Below the pieces are notes generated by a model. That model saw only the letters and a program-made list of their open reading frames with translations. It was not told where the DNA came from and did not search any database. Positions 24,690 through 33,043 of a stretch of DNA of 64,000 nucleotides are shown here, piece by piece. Each line of letters begins with the position of its first letter. Position 1 is the stretch's first letter. Source of the DNA: Nitrosotalea sp. (GTDB taxonomy: Archaea; Thermoproteota; Nitrososphaeria; Nitrososphaerales; Nitrosopumilaceae); contig JAHEYD010000004.1 of NCBI GenBank assembly GCA_023251795.1, positions 38,634 to 102,633 on the forward strand. The letters run 5' to 3'. A program made the translations under genes and the position numbers.

Positions 24690-25187
24690 ATGCAAGACTG
24701 GCACGATATAATAAAACAATATAATATCACTTATATTGATAATTTTCCTTGTCCTCAACTACCTAATCAATTATTTATAACTCGATGTTCATCATCCAAA
24801 GACAAAGATATTAACGCAGGGACTCCTAAACAACTTTATACTTCGAACATAATTCATAATTTTATATCATTTTGTGAAAAACATGGTTTTGAATATGCGA
24901 TACTTTCAGACTATGAGAAGTATGGTGTAATGTTTTCTAATGAAATGATAGAAAATTATGATATTCATCCATCATCAGTATCCGATATAGGATTTCGTCG
25001 ATTGGGTGAAGTAGTAAAAAAACGATGTAAAGAAAAATCCATTAATGAACTTTACTTCTATAATACATCACCATTAATGTCAAGACCATATTTTAAAATG
25101 TTATATTATTCAGGAATAAAAGCCTTCTATCTAACTCAACTTAGAGTAATACCAAAAGAAATTCCAGAATCCCTATTTGATTTTTAA
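24690..25187 (+). CDS. DUF6884-like protein of the DNA deazaguanine cluster
   Basis: 165 residues. LFITRCSSSKDKDINAGTP and YTSNIIHNFISFCEKHGFEY, then YAILSDYEKYGV, match the (L/V)-x-S-C-S-x-x-K pattern and downstream D-Y-E-x-Y-G segment of small proteins linked to TGT-like DNA modification (in some phages this unit is fused to DpdA). Here it is a separate polypeptide. Likely cooperates with the transglycosylase. Ends ESLFDF, a strong PIP-like tail. Assignment is from pattern memory, not a search. Confidence 0.5.
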   Translation: MQDWHDIIKQYNITYIDNFPCPQLPNQLFITRCSSSKDKDINAGTPKQLYTSNIIHNFISFCEKHGFEYAILSDYEKYGVMFSNEMIENYDIHPSSVSDIGFRRLGEVVKKRCKEKSINELYFYNTSPLMSRPYFKMLYYSGIKAFYLTQLRVIPKEIPESLFDF

Positions 25188-25189
25188 TT

Positions 25190-26677
25190 ATGGATTATCT
25201 TAGGCGTGAAATTTTGGATATTGAAGTAATATCTCCAGATGAATTCCCAAAACCAGAAGAGGCAAACTTTCCAATTAGTGCTATTGCATTATGGGACTCT
25301 TATACTAATCACTATTATTCATTAGTTCTTAATGGAAATAACGGAAACCAAAATACACAGAAAGTATTACAAACAGCAGACTGGGATATTTATTATTTTG
25401 GAAATGAAACTAATCTCATGATACAATTTGTTAAACTTATCCAAATTTTAAATCCAGATACTTTAGAGGGGTTTTTCTCACGTACTTTTGATTTCCTTTA
25501 TATCTATAATCGCTTAAAAATCTTAGGTTTAAATCCATCCACTTTATCACCGTTAGGTTATGCATCATATAAAAATACACAATTTCAAATATCAGGGATA
25601 CACATTCTTGATATTGTAGATGCCGATATTAAATTTAAAAAGAGAACATCATATTCCCTTAAAAACATAGCGATAGAAGAGAATCTTCCAGTGAAAAAAA
25701 TAGATGTTAATTTAAAAAATATCCATCTCGCCCCTGATAAATTAGCGGAATATAATAAAACAGACGTGGAAGTTACGGTTGAGCTTGATAAAAAAATGCA
25801 ACATATTAAGCGATATGTATCAAGATGGCAATTAGCAGGATTAGAGGACATTGATAAAGCAATGGCTAATAGTATTGTGGTTGATACTGTAATGTTAAGA
25901 GAGGCGAAAAAAAGAGGAATATTACTACCGTCAAAACCAGAAAGAGATGAATCAGTAAAAACAAAAGACGCTGATATTACAGGTGGAATGGTATTTACTC
26001 CTATTATTGGTATTCATGAAAATGTAATGGTTTTTGATATGAGTAGATTCTATCCGTCTATGATTGTGTCTCTTAGATTATCACCTGAAAATATTTCTGA
26101 CGATGGTACAATAATAGCAGATGGTACGAAATATTTAGATAATCCAGATGCAATTTTAACGGCAATAGTGCATCAATTTACAGTTGAAAGAGATAGAATT
26201 CAAACAATACTAAAAAATGTAAATCCAGATTCTTTAGAATATCAAAAATTAATAGATGAAGATGATAATGCTAAATTTTTGCTTAATGCTGTTTTTGGGG
26301 TTACAGGTCATAAAGGATTTCGACTTTATGACCCAAGAATTACTAACAGTATTACAATGTCATGCCAAAAAATAATAATATATGCTAAAGAATATATAGA
26401 ATCAAAAGGGCATACCATAATTTATGGGGATACTGACAGTGTTTTTGTGAAAACTGATAATAATAAATTAGAAGATATTATCAATTTAGGATTATCACTT
26501 ACAAATGATTTAAACAGTATGTTTCCTGTTTGGATGAAGAAAGAGTTTAATGTTGAGGCTACATCTCTTAAAATAGCTTTTGATAAAATATTTTCTCGGT
26601 TACTGTTTATATCAAGTGATAAAGGTATATCAGTGAAAAAAAGATATGTAGGTAGGTTAATATGGACAATGAAATAA
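25190..26677 (+). CDS. polB: DNA polymerase B, exonuclease and palm piece
   Basis: 495 residues. Exo I D10-x-E12 (ILDIEV), Exo II-like SRTFDFLYIYNRL, Exo III YNKTDVEV; Pol A FDMSRFYPSMI (Asp 283), Pol B KFLLNAVFGVTGHKGF, Pol C YGDTDSVF (Asp 414, Asp 416). All catalytic acids are present, so polymerase and proofreading should work. It lacks the N-terminal domain (separate gene at 14784) and breaks off just after KKRYVGR in the thumb, where a GIY-YIG gene starts in another frame; the thumb continues at 27459. Begins 2 bases after the DUF6884-like stop. Confidence 0.92.
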   Translation: MDYLRREILDIEVISPDEFPKPEEANFPISAIALWDSYTNHYYSLVLNGNNGNQNTQKVLQTADWDIYYFGNETNLMIQFVKLIQILNPDTLEGFFSRTFDFLYIYNRLKILGLNPSTLSPLGYASYKNTQFQISGIHILDIVDADIKFKKRTSYSLKNIAIEENLPVKKIDVNLKNIHLAPDKLAEYNKTDVEVTVELDKKMQHIKRYVSRWQLAGLEDIDKAMANSIVVDTVMLREAKKRGILLPSKPERDESVKTKDADITGGMVFTPIIGIHENVMVFDMSRFYPSMIVSLRLSPENISDDGTIIADGTKYLDNPDAILTAIVHQFTVERDRIQTILKNVNPDSLEYQKLIDEDDNAKFLLNAVFGVTGHKGFRLYDPRITNSITMSCQKIIIYAKEYIESKGHTIIYGDTDSVFVKTDNNKLEDIINLGLSLTNDLNSMFPVWMKKEFNVEATSLKIAFDKIFSRLLFISSDKGISVKKRYVGRLIWTMK

Positions 26678-27462
26678 CAATATTTTATATTTATGGTTTA
26701 GAAGACCCAATTACAAATGAAATAAAGTATATTGGTCAGTCTATAAATCCAAAAGAACGGTACATACATCATTTATCTTTTATAAATAATCCTAATTTAC
26801 ATTTTGTTCGATGGTTAAATAAGTTAAAAAATATTGATAAAGTACCTATTTTAAAAATAATAGATAAAACAACCGATAAAACAATATGTAATGAATTAGA
26901 AAAATATTATATTTCAAAATACCCTAATTTAGTCAACATACATGAAGGTGGAACTGGCGGAGCACAACCCTATGAAATAAGGCAAAAAGTATCAGAAGCT
27001 CTTAAAGGTAGTAATCATTTTCAGTATGGTATTCCTCGTTCATTAGAAACAAAACAACGAATTTCTAATACTTTAAAGGGACATGCTTCGTGGAACAAAG
27101 GTAAACATCATTCTCTTGAAACCAGACAAAAAATGTCTTTGTTTTGGAAAGGTAAAACTAATAATAAATGGAGTAAAGAATCCAGAGAAAAAGCTCGTAT
27201 AAATACATTAAAACAATTATCTAATGTACCTCATCCAAGACAAGGTAAACATCATACAACAGATGTAAAACAAAAATTATCATTATTACATAAAGGCAAA
27301 CATCACTCAGAAGAAACCAAAAAGAAAATATCAATTGCAAACAAAGGCAAAAAAAGAAGTAAAGAAACTTGTTTAAAAATATCTGATGGATTAAAAGGTA
27401 AACCTAAGACAGAAGAACATCGTAGAAAATTATCTATCTCAAGAATAATGAGGTTTAGATGA
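26662..27462 (+). CDS. GIY-YIG homing endonuclease inserted in polB
   Basis: 266 residues. YIYGLEDPITNEIKYIGQS is the GIY...YIG core, with catalytic Arg in KERYIHH and Glu in NELEKYY. Five or more GKxHSxETxxKIS-type units (NUMOD3 DNA-binding modules) fill the C-terminal two thirds. The gene overlaps the end of the polymerase palm piece and the start of the thumb piece, so it splits polB into two genes. No intein splice residues are visible. Would cut intron-less polB alleles of competing elements. Confidence 0.9.
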   Translation: MDNEITIFYIYGLEDPITNEIKYIGQSINPKERYIHHLSFINNPNLHFVRWLNKLKNIDKVPILKIIDKTTDKTICNELEKYYISKYPNLVNIHEGGTGGAQPYEIRQKVSEALKGSNHFQYGIPRSLETKQRISNTLKGHASWNKGKHHSLETRQKMSLFWKGKTNNKWSKESREKARINTLKQLSNVPHPRQGKHHTTDVKQKLSLLHKGKHHSEETKKKISIANKGKKRSKETCLKISDGLKGKPKTEEHRRKLSISRIMRFR

Positions 27463-28091
27463 TTGGTAAAAAAACTGACCAGATATTTATACGTGGGTTT
27501 GATTATCGAAGAAGTGATACTGCAAAAATCTCAAAAAATTTACAGTATGAGATATTTAAAAAAATCCTTTATGCCGATAAAATAGAGGATATAAAACAAG
27601 AATTAATCAAATACGTGCAAGATACTATTAAGAATTTTGAATCATTACCATTATCCGATATTGCTATCCCCTATGGATTTTCAAAAGATTTATCAGAGTA
27701 TGGCGGGATAAATAAAAATGGTAATAAGATAGGGCTCGACCCAGAAGTCAGGGGTTCACTGTACTCAAATGAATATCTCGGTACTAATTTCGCTATGGGT
27801 TCTAAGGTTAAGTTGCTTTACATTACTAAAATAGGTAAAAATAATAAACAGATAAATGTAATACCTTTTGGGGAAAACACCACTATAATTAACGTTCAAG
27901 AAACAAAAGATGATATTTATCCACCTACAGACGTTATTTGCTTTGAGGAAGAATCAAAATTACCTCAACTTGAGGTAAATTATAATAAGATGATAGAGCT
28001 TACTATCAAAAGAAAAATAGAAAGAATATTAGGAGTAGCAGGAATAAGCTGGAACGAAATAGAAGGACAACAAAGTTTATTTGATTTTTAA
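27459..28091 (+). CDS. DNA polymerase B, thumb/C-terminal piece with PIP box
   Basis: 210 residues beginning MIGKKTDQIFIRGFDYRRSD, the sequence that directly follows KKRY in intact archaeal PolB, then SDTAKISK, DIAIPYGFSKDL and the thumb helices. Starts with ATGA-type overlap to the endonuclease gene and a TGAGGT ribosome site. Ends EGQQSLFDF: Q-x-x-L-F-D-F is an exact archaeal PIP-box pattern (as in Pyrococcus RFC-L). It must dock onto the palm piece to give an active, clamp-bound polymerase. Confidence 0.88.
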   Translation: MIGKKTDQIFIRGFDYRRSDTAKISKNLQYEIFKKILYADKIEDIKQELIKYVQDTIKNFESLPLSDIAIPYGFSKDLSEYGGINKNGNKIGLDPEVRGSLYSNEYLGTNFAMGSKVKLLYITKIGKNNKQINVIPFGENTTIINVQETKDDIYPPTDVICFEEESKLPQLEVNYNKMIELTIKRKIERILGVAGISWNEIEGQQSLFDF

Positions 28092-28104
28092 TTTAATAAT
28101 AAAT

Positions 28105-28290
28105 ATGACAGAAGTAATAATGGAAAGGTTTGGGTCAGTAAGACAAAAAACGATTCATACTGAAAAAGTATTACTTGAGGACGGGTGGCATTTCAACTGT
28201 CCTCACGCTTGTCCCCATAACAATAATGGCATCTGTAAATGCATTATTCTAAATGATTCTATTCGTGTAAAATATTGTTTTTGTGGGTGA
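28105..28290 (+). CDS. Cys-rich 61-aa protein
   Basis: FNCPHACPHNNNGICKCI and a final YCFCG hold six Cys and two His. Start uncertain (28105 or 28120). Followed after 3 bases by the DUF2284-like gene, another Cys-rich protein; both may bind Fe-S or zinc. Confidence 0.5.
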   Translation: MTEVIMERFGSVRQKTIHTEKVLLEDGWHFNCPHACPHNNNGICKCIILNDSIRVKYCFCG

Positions 28291-28293
28291 TTT

Positions 28294-28800
28294 ATGCAAG
28301 AAGTTTATAAAGTAAATAATGTACTTGAAACAAATTATGTATGTCGAGGATATTGTAAATTACCTTATTATGGACATCCAAAAGGTTGTCCTAACTTTAA
28401 TAAAAATCCCAATTGCCCACCAAAAGTTCAATTAGTTAAAGATGTTTTTGATTTGATAAATCACGACGTCTTTTTCATCATCGAAGAGTTTGATTTAAAG
28501 AACCATGTTGAAAAGATGAAATTAAAACACCCAGATTGGACTCCCATACAGCTTAAAAACCTTTTATATTGGCAAGGAGGGGTAAGAAAAAGATTAAAAG
28601 AAAAGACTGAGATATTTATAAAAAAAACGGACAGTAATATGATTTATACGTTACTGCCCGAAGCTATGGGGGTGATGGTAATAAATACTGCTCTCAAACT
28701 TGATATACCGATAGAAAAAAACCCCATTAACAAAGTATTTAAAATTGCACTTGTAGGGTATTTGTTAAATTATGACAGTAATTCATTATTCAATTTTTAG
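28294..28800 (+). CDS. DUF2284-like metal-binding protein with PIP-like tail
   Basis: 168 residues. CRGYCKLPYYGHPKGCPNF then NPNCPP is the Cys-rich pattern of DUF2284 (predicted metal-binding) proteins, which occur in archaea and anaerobic bacteria with unknown function. Ends DSNSLFNF, the same tail type as the polymerase thumb and the DNA methyltransferase. A replication- or modification-linked redox or repair role is an inference from the tail and position only. Confidence 0.55.
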   Translation: MQEVYKVNNVLETNYVCRGYCKLPYYGHPKGCPNFNKNPNCPPKVQLVKDVFDLINHDVFFIIEEFDLKNHVEKMKLKHPDWTPIQLKNLLYWQGGVRKRLKEKTEIFIKKTDSNMIYTLLPEAMGVMVINTALKLDIPIEKNPINKVFKIALVGYLLNYDSNSLFNF

Positions 28801-28810
28801 GAGTTAAAAA

Positions 28811-29008
28811 ATGAGACAAAAATATTATGCTAAAAAGATAATTCAAAATCTGAAAGCAAATGGAACAACATCATTTACGATAGATGATTTAAAGGCAGAA
28901 AATGTTGATATTCATTCCAGCCATCTTATCGCAGCAAGGTATCAAGGATTAATTAAAAAAGGCGAATATAATAAGGCGATAGGATTACAAACATGGATTA
29001 TACTTTAA
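28811..29008 (+). CDS. Small winged-helix-like protein, 65 aa
   Basis: YYAKKIIQNLKANGTTSFTIDD followed by SSHLIAARYQGLIKKGEY resembles a compact winged helix. AGGAGTTAAAA precedes the ATG. Possible regulator of the following operon. Confidence 0.45.
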   Translation: MRQKYYAKKIIQNLKANGTTSFTIDDLKAENVDIHSSHLIAARYQGLIKKGEYNKAIGLQTWIIL

Positions 29009-29009
29009 A

Positions 29010-29064
29010 ATTAAACTTTAAAAACCTTTATTAACCTTAAAAATCATCTTAAAAGAGAGGACAG
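29010..29064 (+). promoter_or_regulatory. Promoter module 4
   Basis: ATTAAACTTTAA at 29010-29021, TATA box TTTATTAA at 29027-29034, GAGGACAG at 29057-29064; spacing 47 bp. ATG at 29065 follows the leader directly. Confidence 0.75.
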
Positions 29065-30432
29065 ATGGATTATAACCAATTTTTAGAATCAAAACAATTT
29101 AAAGCTCAGCCTACTGGATTTGATGTTCATCCTTCTATAATAAATCCTTTACTATTTGATTTTCAAAGAGATATTGTTTTATGGTCACTTAAAAAAGGTA
29201 AATCTGCTATATTTGCAGGAACAGGGCTTGGAAAAACATTAATGCAGCTCGAATGGTCAAAACATATTTATCAATATACCAACAGTAATATCTTGATTTT
29301 AGCACCGTTAGCAGTAGCCCAGCAAACGCAAAGAGAAGGAAAAAAGATTGATATAGACGTGCATTTATGCCGAAAACAATCTGATGTAAAAAACGGAATT
29401 AATATCACTAATTACGAGATGCTACATAATTTTAATCCAGATTCTTTTATAGGGATTGTTTTGGATGAATCCAGTATTCTAAAATCGTTTGACTCTAAAA
29501 CAAGAACTCAGATTATAACCTCTTTTCAAAAAACACCTTATAAATTAGCGTGTACAGCTACACCGTCGCCTAACGATTTTCTGGAACTCGGAAATCATGC
29601 TGAGTTTTTAAATGTAATGAGTAGAACCGAAATGTTAGCATCATTTTTTGTTCATGATGGCGGGCAAACATCAGTATGGAGATTAAAAGGACATGCTACT
29701 AAATCGTTTTGGGAATGGATGGCATCGTGGTCAGTAATGTTATCAAATCCCAGAGACTTAGGATATAATCATCAGTCATTTGATTTACCACCGTTAAATA
29801 TTCATACTGAAATTGTAGATAAATCAAATACTATTGTTTTTGAAGCAGAAACATTATCAGAACAAAGACAAGCAAAAAAAGATAGCTTAGATTTAAGGGT
29901 AGCTGCTGCACAAAGAATAGCTAATAATCTTAATGAGCCTGTAATTATTTGGTGTGAACTTAATGTGGAATCTGATAGCCTTAAAAAAGCAATTATTGGA
30001 GCTATCGAGGTAAAAGGCTCTGATAGTAACGAATATAAAACAAACGCCTTATTATCTTTTGTAGAAAAACCAAATATTAAATTAGTATCAAAAAGTTCAA
30101 TATGTGGATTCGGAATGAATTTTCAGAATTGCTCTAAGATGATTTTTGTAGGACTTACTCATTCTTTCGAGCAATATTATCAAGCAGTAAGACGTTGTTG
30201 GAGATTTGGACAAACAAAGCCAGTAGATGTTTATATTTTACTATCAGAAAAAGAAACAGCTATTTTAAGCAATATCCAGAGAAAAGAAAAAAACTTTGAA
30301 GAAATGCTCAGAGGAATGATTTCAGAAACACAAGAAATAACAAAAGCTAACATAAAACAAACAACATCCCAAAAAGATGAATATAATCCTCAAATAAAAA
30401 TGATAATCCCAGAATGGATAGAAGGCGATTAA
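29065..30432 (+). CDS. SNF2-like phage-type helicase
   Basis: 455 residues. FQRDIVLWSLKKGKSAIFAGTG with Walker A GTGLGKT; motif II LDESSIL replaces DEAH; LACTATPSPND; second lobe with GFGMNFQNCSKMIFVGL and YYQAVRRCWRFGQTKPVDVYI. This variant is common in phages and mobile elements. Probable dsDNA translocase for replication or DNA modification. No PIP-like tail. Heads the transcription unit containing the DNA methyltransferase and RFC-L. Confidence 0.8.
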   Translation: MDYNQFLESKQFKAQPTGFDVHPSIINPLLFDFQRDIVLWSLKKGKSAIFAGTGLGKTLMQLEWSKHIYQYTNSNILILAPLAVAQQTQREGKKIDIDVHLCRKQSDVKNGINITNYEMLHNFNPDSFIGIVLDESSILKSFDSKTRTQIITSFQKTPYKLACTATPSPNDFLELGNHAEFLNVMSRTEMLASFFVHDGGQTSVWRLKGHATKSFWEWMASWSVMLSNPRDLGYNHQSFDLPPLNIHTEIVDKSNTIVFEAETLSEQRQAKKDSLDLRVAAAQRIANNLNEPVIIWCELNVESDSLKKAIIGAIEVKGSDSNEYKTNALLSFVEKPNIKLVSKSSICGFGMNFQNCSKMIFVGLTHSFEQYYQAVRRCWRFGQTKPVDVYILLSEKETAILSNIQRKEKNFEEMLRGMISETQEITKANIKQTTSQKDEYNPQIKMIIPEWIEGD

Positions 30433-30433
30433 A

Positions 30434-31012
30434 ATGGTTAATAAACAGTTTTTAGTAAAAATAAATGATGTGGATAACATCTGGTATGACAGCGATGAAA
30501 AAGTATATCGAAGACGTACTTTTTGCCCTTTTTGTCATGTGGCTACTGGATGTCTTTGTTATGAAGACCTTGATTTAGCGTTAATAGATGAAGATGATAA
30601 AAATGATTATACTTGTTCTACAAAATGTGCTCTTGTTAATGGGGATTGGGATGAATTAGGTGAAGCGATGCAAGAAGCGGGATTATATAAAGATTTAAAG
30701 ATATGCCTATCACAGCTTACAGATGCACAACTTAAAAAGGAGTTTACAGAATACTCTCTGGAATATGTATTGATGGAATTGTATCGACAAAATAGTAACA
30801 TTCCGTTTTCACATCTTAACAATCCATCAAGGGATGAACAATTAGAGATGTTATGGGTAGTCGGAGATATAAAAGACATTCTATGGGGTCTTGATATTTC
30901 ATATTATCCAGAACCTAAAGACCTGACGGAAGAACAGGCAAAGTTGGTGCTGGATATACTCAATGAAGATGAGGACTGGGAATATCCGAGTGGGGATATA
31001 TGCAGAACCTAA
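30434..31012 (+). CDS. Zinc-containing 192-aa protein
   Basis: RRTFCPFCHVATGCLCYEDL and YTCSTKCALV give a set of Cys for one or two zinc sites near the N-terminus; the remainder is acidic and helical. Lies between the helicase and the DNA methyltransferase. Family unknown. Confidence 0.5.
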   Translation: MVNKQFLVKINDVDNIWYDSDEKVYRRRTFCPFCHVATGCLCYEDLDLALIDEDDKNDYTCSTKCALVNGDWDELGEAMQEAGLYKDLKICLSQLTDAQLKKEFTEYSLEYVLMELYRQNSNIPFSHLNNPSRDEQLEMLWVVGDIKDILWGLDISYYPEPKDLTEEQAKLVLDILNEDEDWEYPSGDICRT

Positions 31013-31021
31013 AATAAAATA

Positions 31022-31945
31022 ATGAAAGAGAAAATTATGAACATTCTTAGTCAACTACTTGAAAATAACTATGCCTTATATAATGGCGATAGTTGCGAAG
31101 TAATTAAAGAAATCCCCACCGAATCAGTACATTTTATAACATTTAGCCCTCCATTCTCATCTTTATATACATATTCTAACACGGAAAGGGATTTAGGAAA
31201 CTGTAAAAACTATAATGAATTTTTTGACCATTTTACGTTTTTAGTATCGGAACTTTTAAGAGTTCTTAAAAAAGGCAGATTAATGTCAGTTCATTGTATG
31301 AATCTTCCTACTACAAAAGAACGAGATGGTATTATCGGAATTAGAGATTTCAGGGGAGACCTCATACGACTATTTCAAAAAGCAGGATTTATTTATCATG
31401 CAGAAGTTTGTATTTTCAAAGACCCTGTAACAGCTATGCAGCGTACCAAAGCATTAGGACTTTTACACAAACAACTTAAAAAAGATTCTACTATGTCAAG
31501 ACAAGGAATACCTGATTATCTTATTACTTTTAGAAAAATGGGTGATAATCCTGAAAGAGTAACCCATACTAATCAATCTTTTCCAGTATCGTTATGGCAG
31601 GAATGGGCATCTCCCATTTGGATGGATATTAATCCATCAGATACTTTGCAAAAGAAATCAGCAAGGGAATTTGAAGATGAAAGGCATATAGCACCGCTTC
31701 AATTAGAGGTAATACGAAGAGCCATATTATTATGGACGAATCCTAACGATATTATCTTAGACCCCTTCGCAGGTATTGGTTCTGCTGGATATGTAGCAAT
31801 AGAAAATAATAGAAAATTTATTGGACTGGAATTAAAAAAATCTTATTACGAGCAGATGGTAGGTAACCTTAAAAATGCTCAAATACAATCTAATGATTAT
31901 CAGGAAAGATACGTAGAAGGAAACGAATCACTATTTAATTTTTGA
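31022..31945 (+). CDS. DNA methyltransferase (amino-MTase, SPPF type) with PIP-like tail
   Basis: 307 residues (an ATG at 31037 is an alternative start). Motif IV FSPPFSSLY (42-45 SPPF) comes before motif I LDPFAGIGSAGYVA and GLELKKSYYEQ, i.e. a beta-class order. SPPF favours N4-cytosine, though N6-adenine is possible. No restriction gene was seen next to it, so it is an orphan, self-protecting methylase. Ends GNESLFNF, a PIP-like tail, suggesting action at the fork behind the clamp. Overlaps the RFC-L gene region by a few bases. Confidence 0.82.
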   Translation: MKEKIMNILSQLLENNYALYNGDSCEVIKEIPTESVHFITFSPPFSSLYTYSNTERDLGNCKNYNEFFDHFTFLVSELLRVLKKGRLMSVHCMNLPTTKERDGIIGIRDFRGDLIRLFQKAGFIYHAEVCIFKDPVTAMQRTKALGLLHKQLKKDSTMSRQGIPDYLITFRKMGDNPERVTHTNQSFPVSLWQEWASPIWMDINPSDTLQKKSAREFEDERHIAPLQLEVIRRAILLWTNPNDIILDPFAGIGSAGYVAIENNRKFIGLELKKSYYEQMVGNLKNAQIQSNDYQERYVEGNESLFNF

Positions 31946-31947
31946 GT

Positions 31948-32886
31948 ATGGATAAAAACCAACTTCTAACCGATAAATATGCTCCTCATACGTTAGATGA
32001 TGTTAAACTTCAACAAGACAGGAATCTTGATACTATAATCCAGTGGGCTAATTCATGGTTAAATGGTCTTCCGAATCCAGAAAGACCATCATTACTTTTA
32101 GTTGGCTCACCAGGAATCGGCAAAACCACAATAGCACGATGCTTATGCTCAGATTGTGGTTTCCATCTTATGGAACTAAATGCTTCTGACACCCGAAGTA
32201 AAGAATCATTATCAAGTTTTAATCCGCAGGAATCTCTTATGGAATCCATGACGTGTATCTTATTAGATGAGATGGATTCTCTTTACACAAAAGGAGAAGA
32301 AAAAGGAGGAGACCCAACGCAGATAATAAAAAAACTGATAAAATCCCAAAAATTCCCTATTATCCTCACTGCTAATAATCGTTATAAAGTACCAAAAGAA
32401 ATTACATCACTATGTGAGATAGTTCAACTTTATCGTCCATCAGCAAACGCTTTAAAAGCCTATCTCTATGATATTTGCAAAAAAGAGAATATCATTCGTT
32501 CAAAAGAACTTATTGAGATAGCATCACAAACGCAGGATTATAGATTAGCATTGAACATCTTACAGTATGATTTAATCTTATCTAAAAGCCCTAAAAACGC
32601 TACTCTAAGCGAAATAACAAGAGAATTGGTACTAAATAATCAAATCCCTATAAATGACGTTAAATCCTTGTTATATTGGCTTGATGAAAATTGCCATAAT
32701 CTCTATGACCCATTAGATTTAAATGAGATTTATGACATTTTATCAAGAGTAGACCAACTCAAAAAAAGAGGGCAAATATTTTATGCAAATTCCTTGTTAA
32801 AAACTATCCCAAAAACTCCATTAGATGAGTTCGAATTATTATCCCCAGTGTTTAAAAAAGATGATAAAGTTGAAGCAACAGTCTAA
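31948..32886 (+). CDS. rfcL: Replication factor C large subunit (short form)
   Basis: 312 residues from ATG 31948. TDKYAPHTLDDVKLQ, Walker A GSPGIGKTT, ELNASDTRS, Walker B LLDEMDSLY and ILTANNRY are RFC-L motifs. Archaeal RFC-L is usually 450-600 residues with its own PIP box; this one lacks the C-terminal extension and has no PIP-like tail. Partner of the small subunit at 11378. Confidence 0.85.
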   Translation: MDKNQLLTDKYAPHTLDDVKLQQDRNLDTIIQWANSWLNGLPNPERPSLLLVGSPGIGKTTIARCLCSDCGFHLMELNASDTRSKESLSSFNPQESLMESMTCILLDEMDSLYTKGEEKGGDPTQIIKKLIKSQKFPIILTANNRYKVPKEITSLCEIVQLYRPSANALKAYLYDICKKENIIRSKELIEIASQTQDYRLALNILQYDLILSKSPKNATLSEITRELVLNNQIPINDVKSLLYWLDENCHNLYDPLDLNEIYDILSRVDQLKKRGQIFYANSLLKTIPKTPLDEFELLSPVFKKDDKVEATV

Positions 32887-33043
32887 AGAAAAGGTATGCT
32901 TTACCCTACCTTTAATTTTATACTATACCTTTAAATATAAATATGCCTAAGTATCAAAGGTAATGTAGGTATGAAAGGTAAGGATACTACTTATCTTATA
33001 TATTACTACGTAGTAATATAGGATATAAAATATGAGGTAAAAA
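32887..33043 (+). promoter_or_regulatory. Repeat-rich intergenic region, candidate origin or operator
   Basis: Holds several copies of AAAGGTA or its complement TACCTTT (near 32890, 32905, 32927, 32957 and 32973), a TATA-like TTTAAATATAAAT, and a perfect 22-bp palindrome at 32999-33020 centred on TACGTA. It lies just upstream of the SF3 helicase module. Iteron-like sites beside a replicative helicase suggest an origin; autoregulation is the alternative. Confidence 0.5.

Noticed and set aside
26662..27462. Intein or group I intron in polB
   Set aside because: The endonuclease is in a different frame from the polymerase and has its own start and stop overlapping the polB pieces; no splice-junction Cys/Ser/His-Asn residues or intron core were seen.
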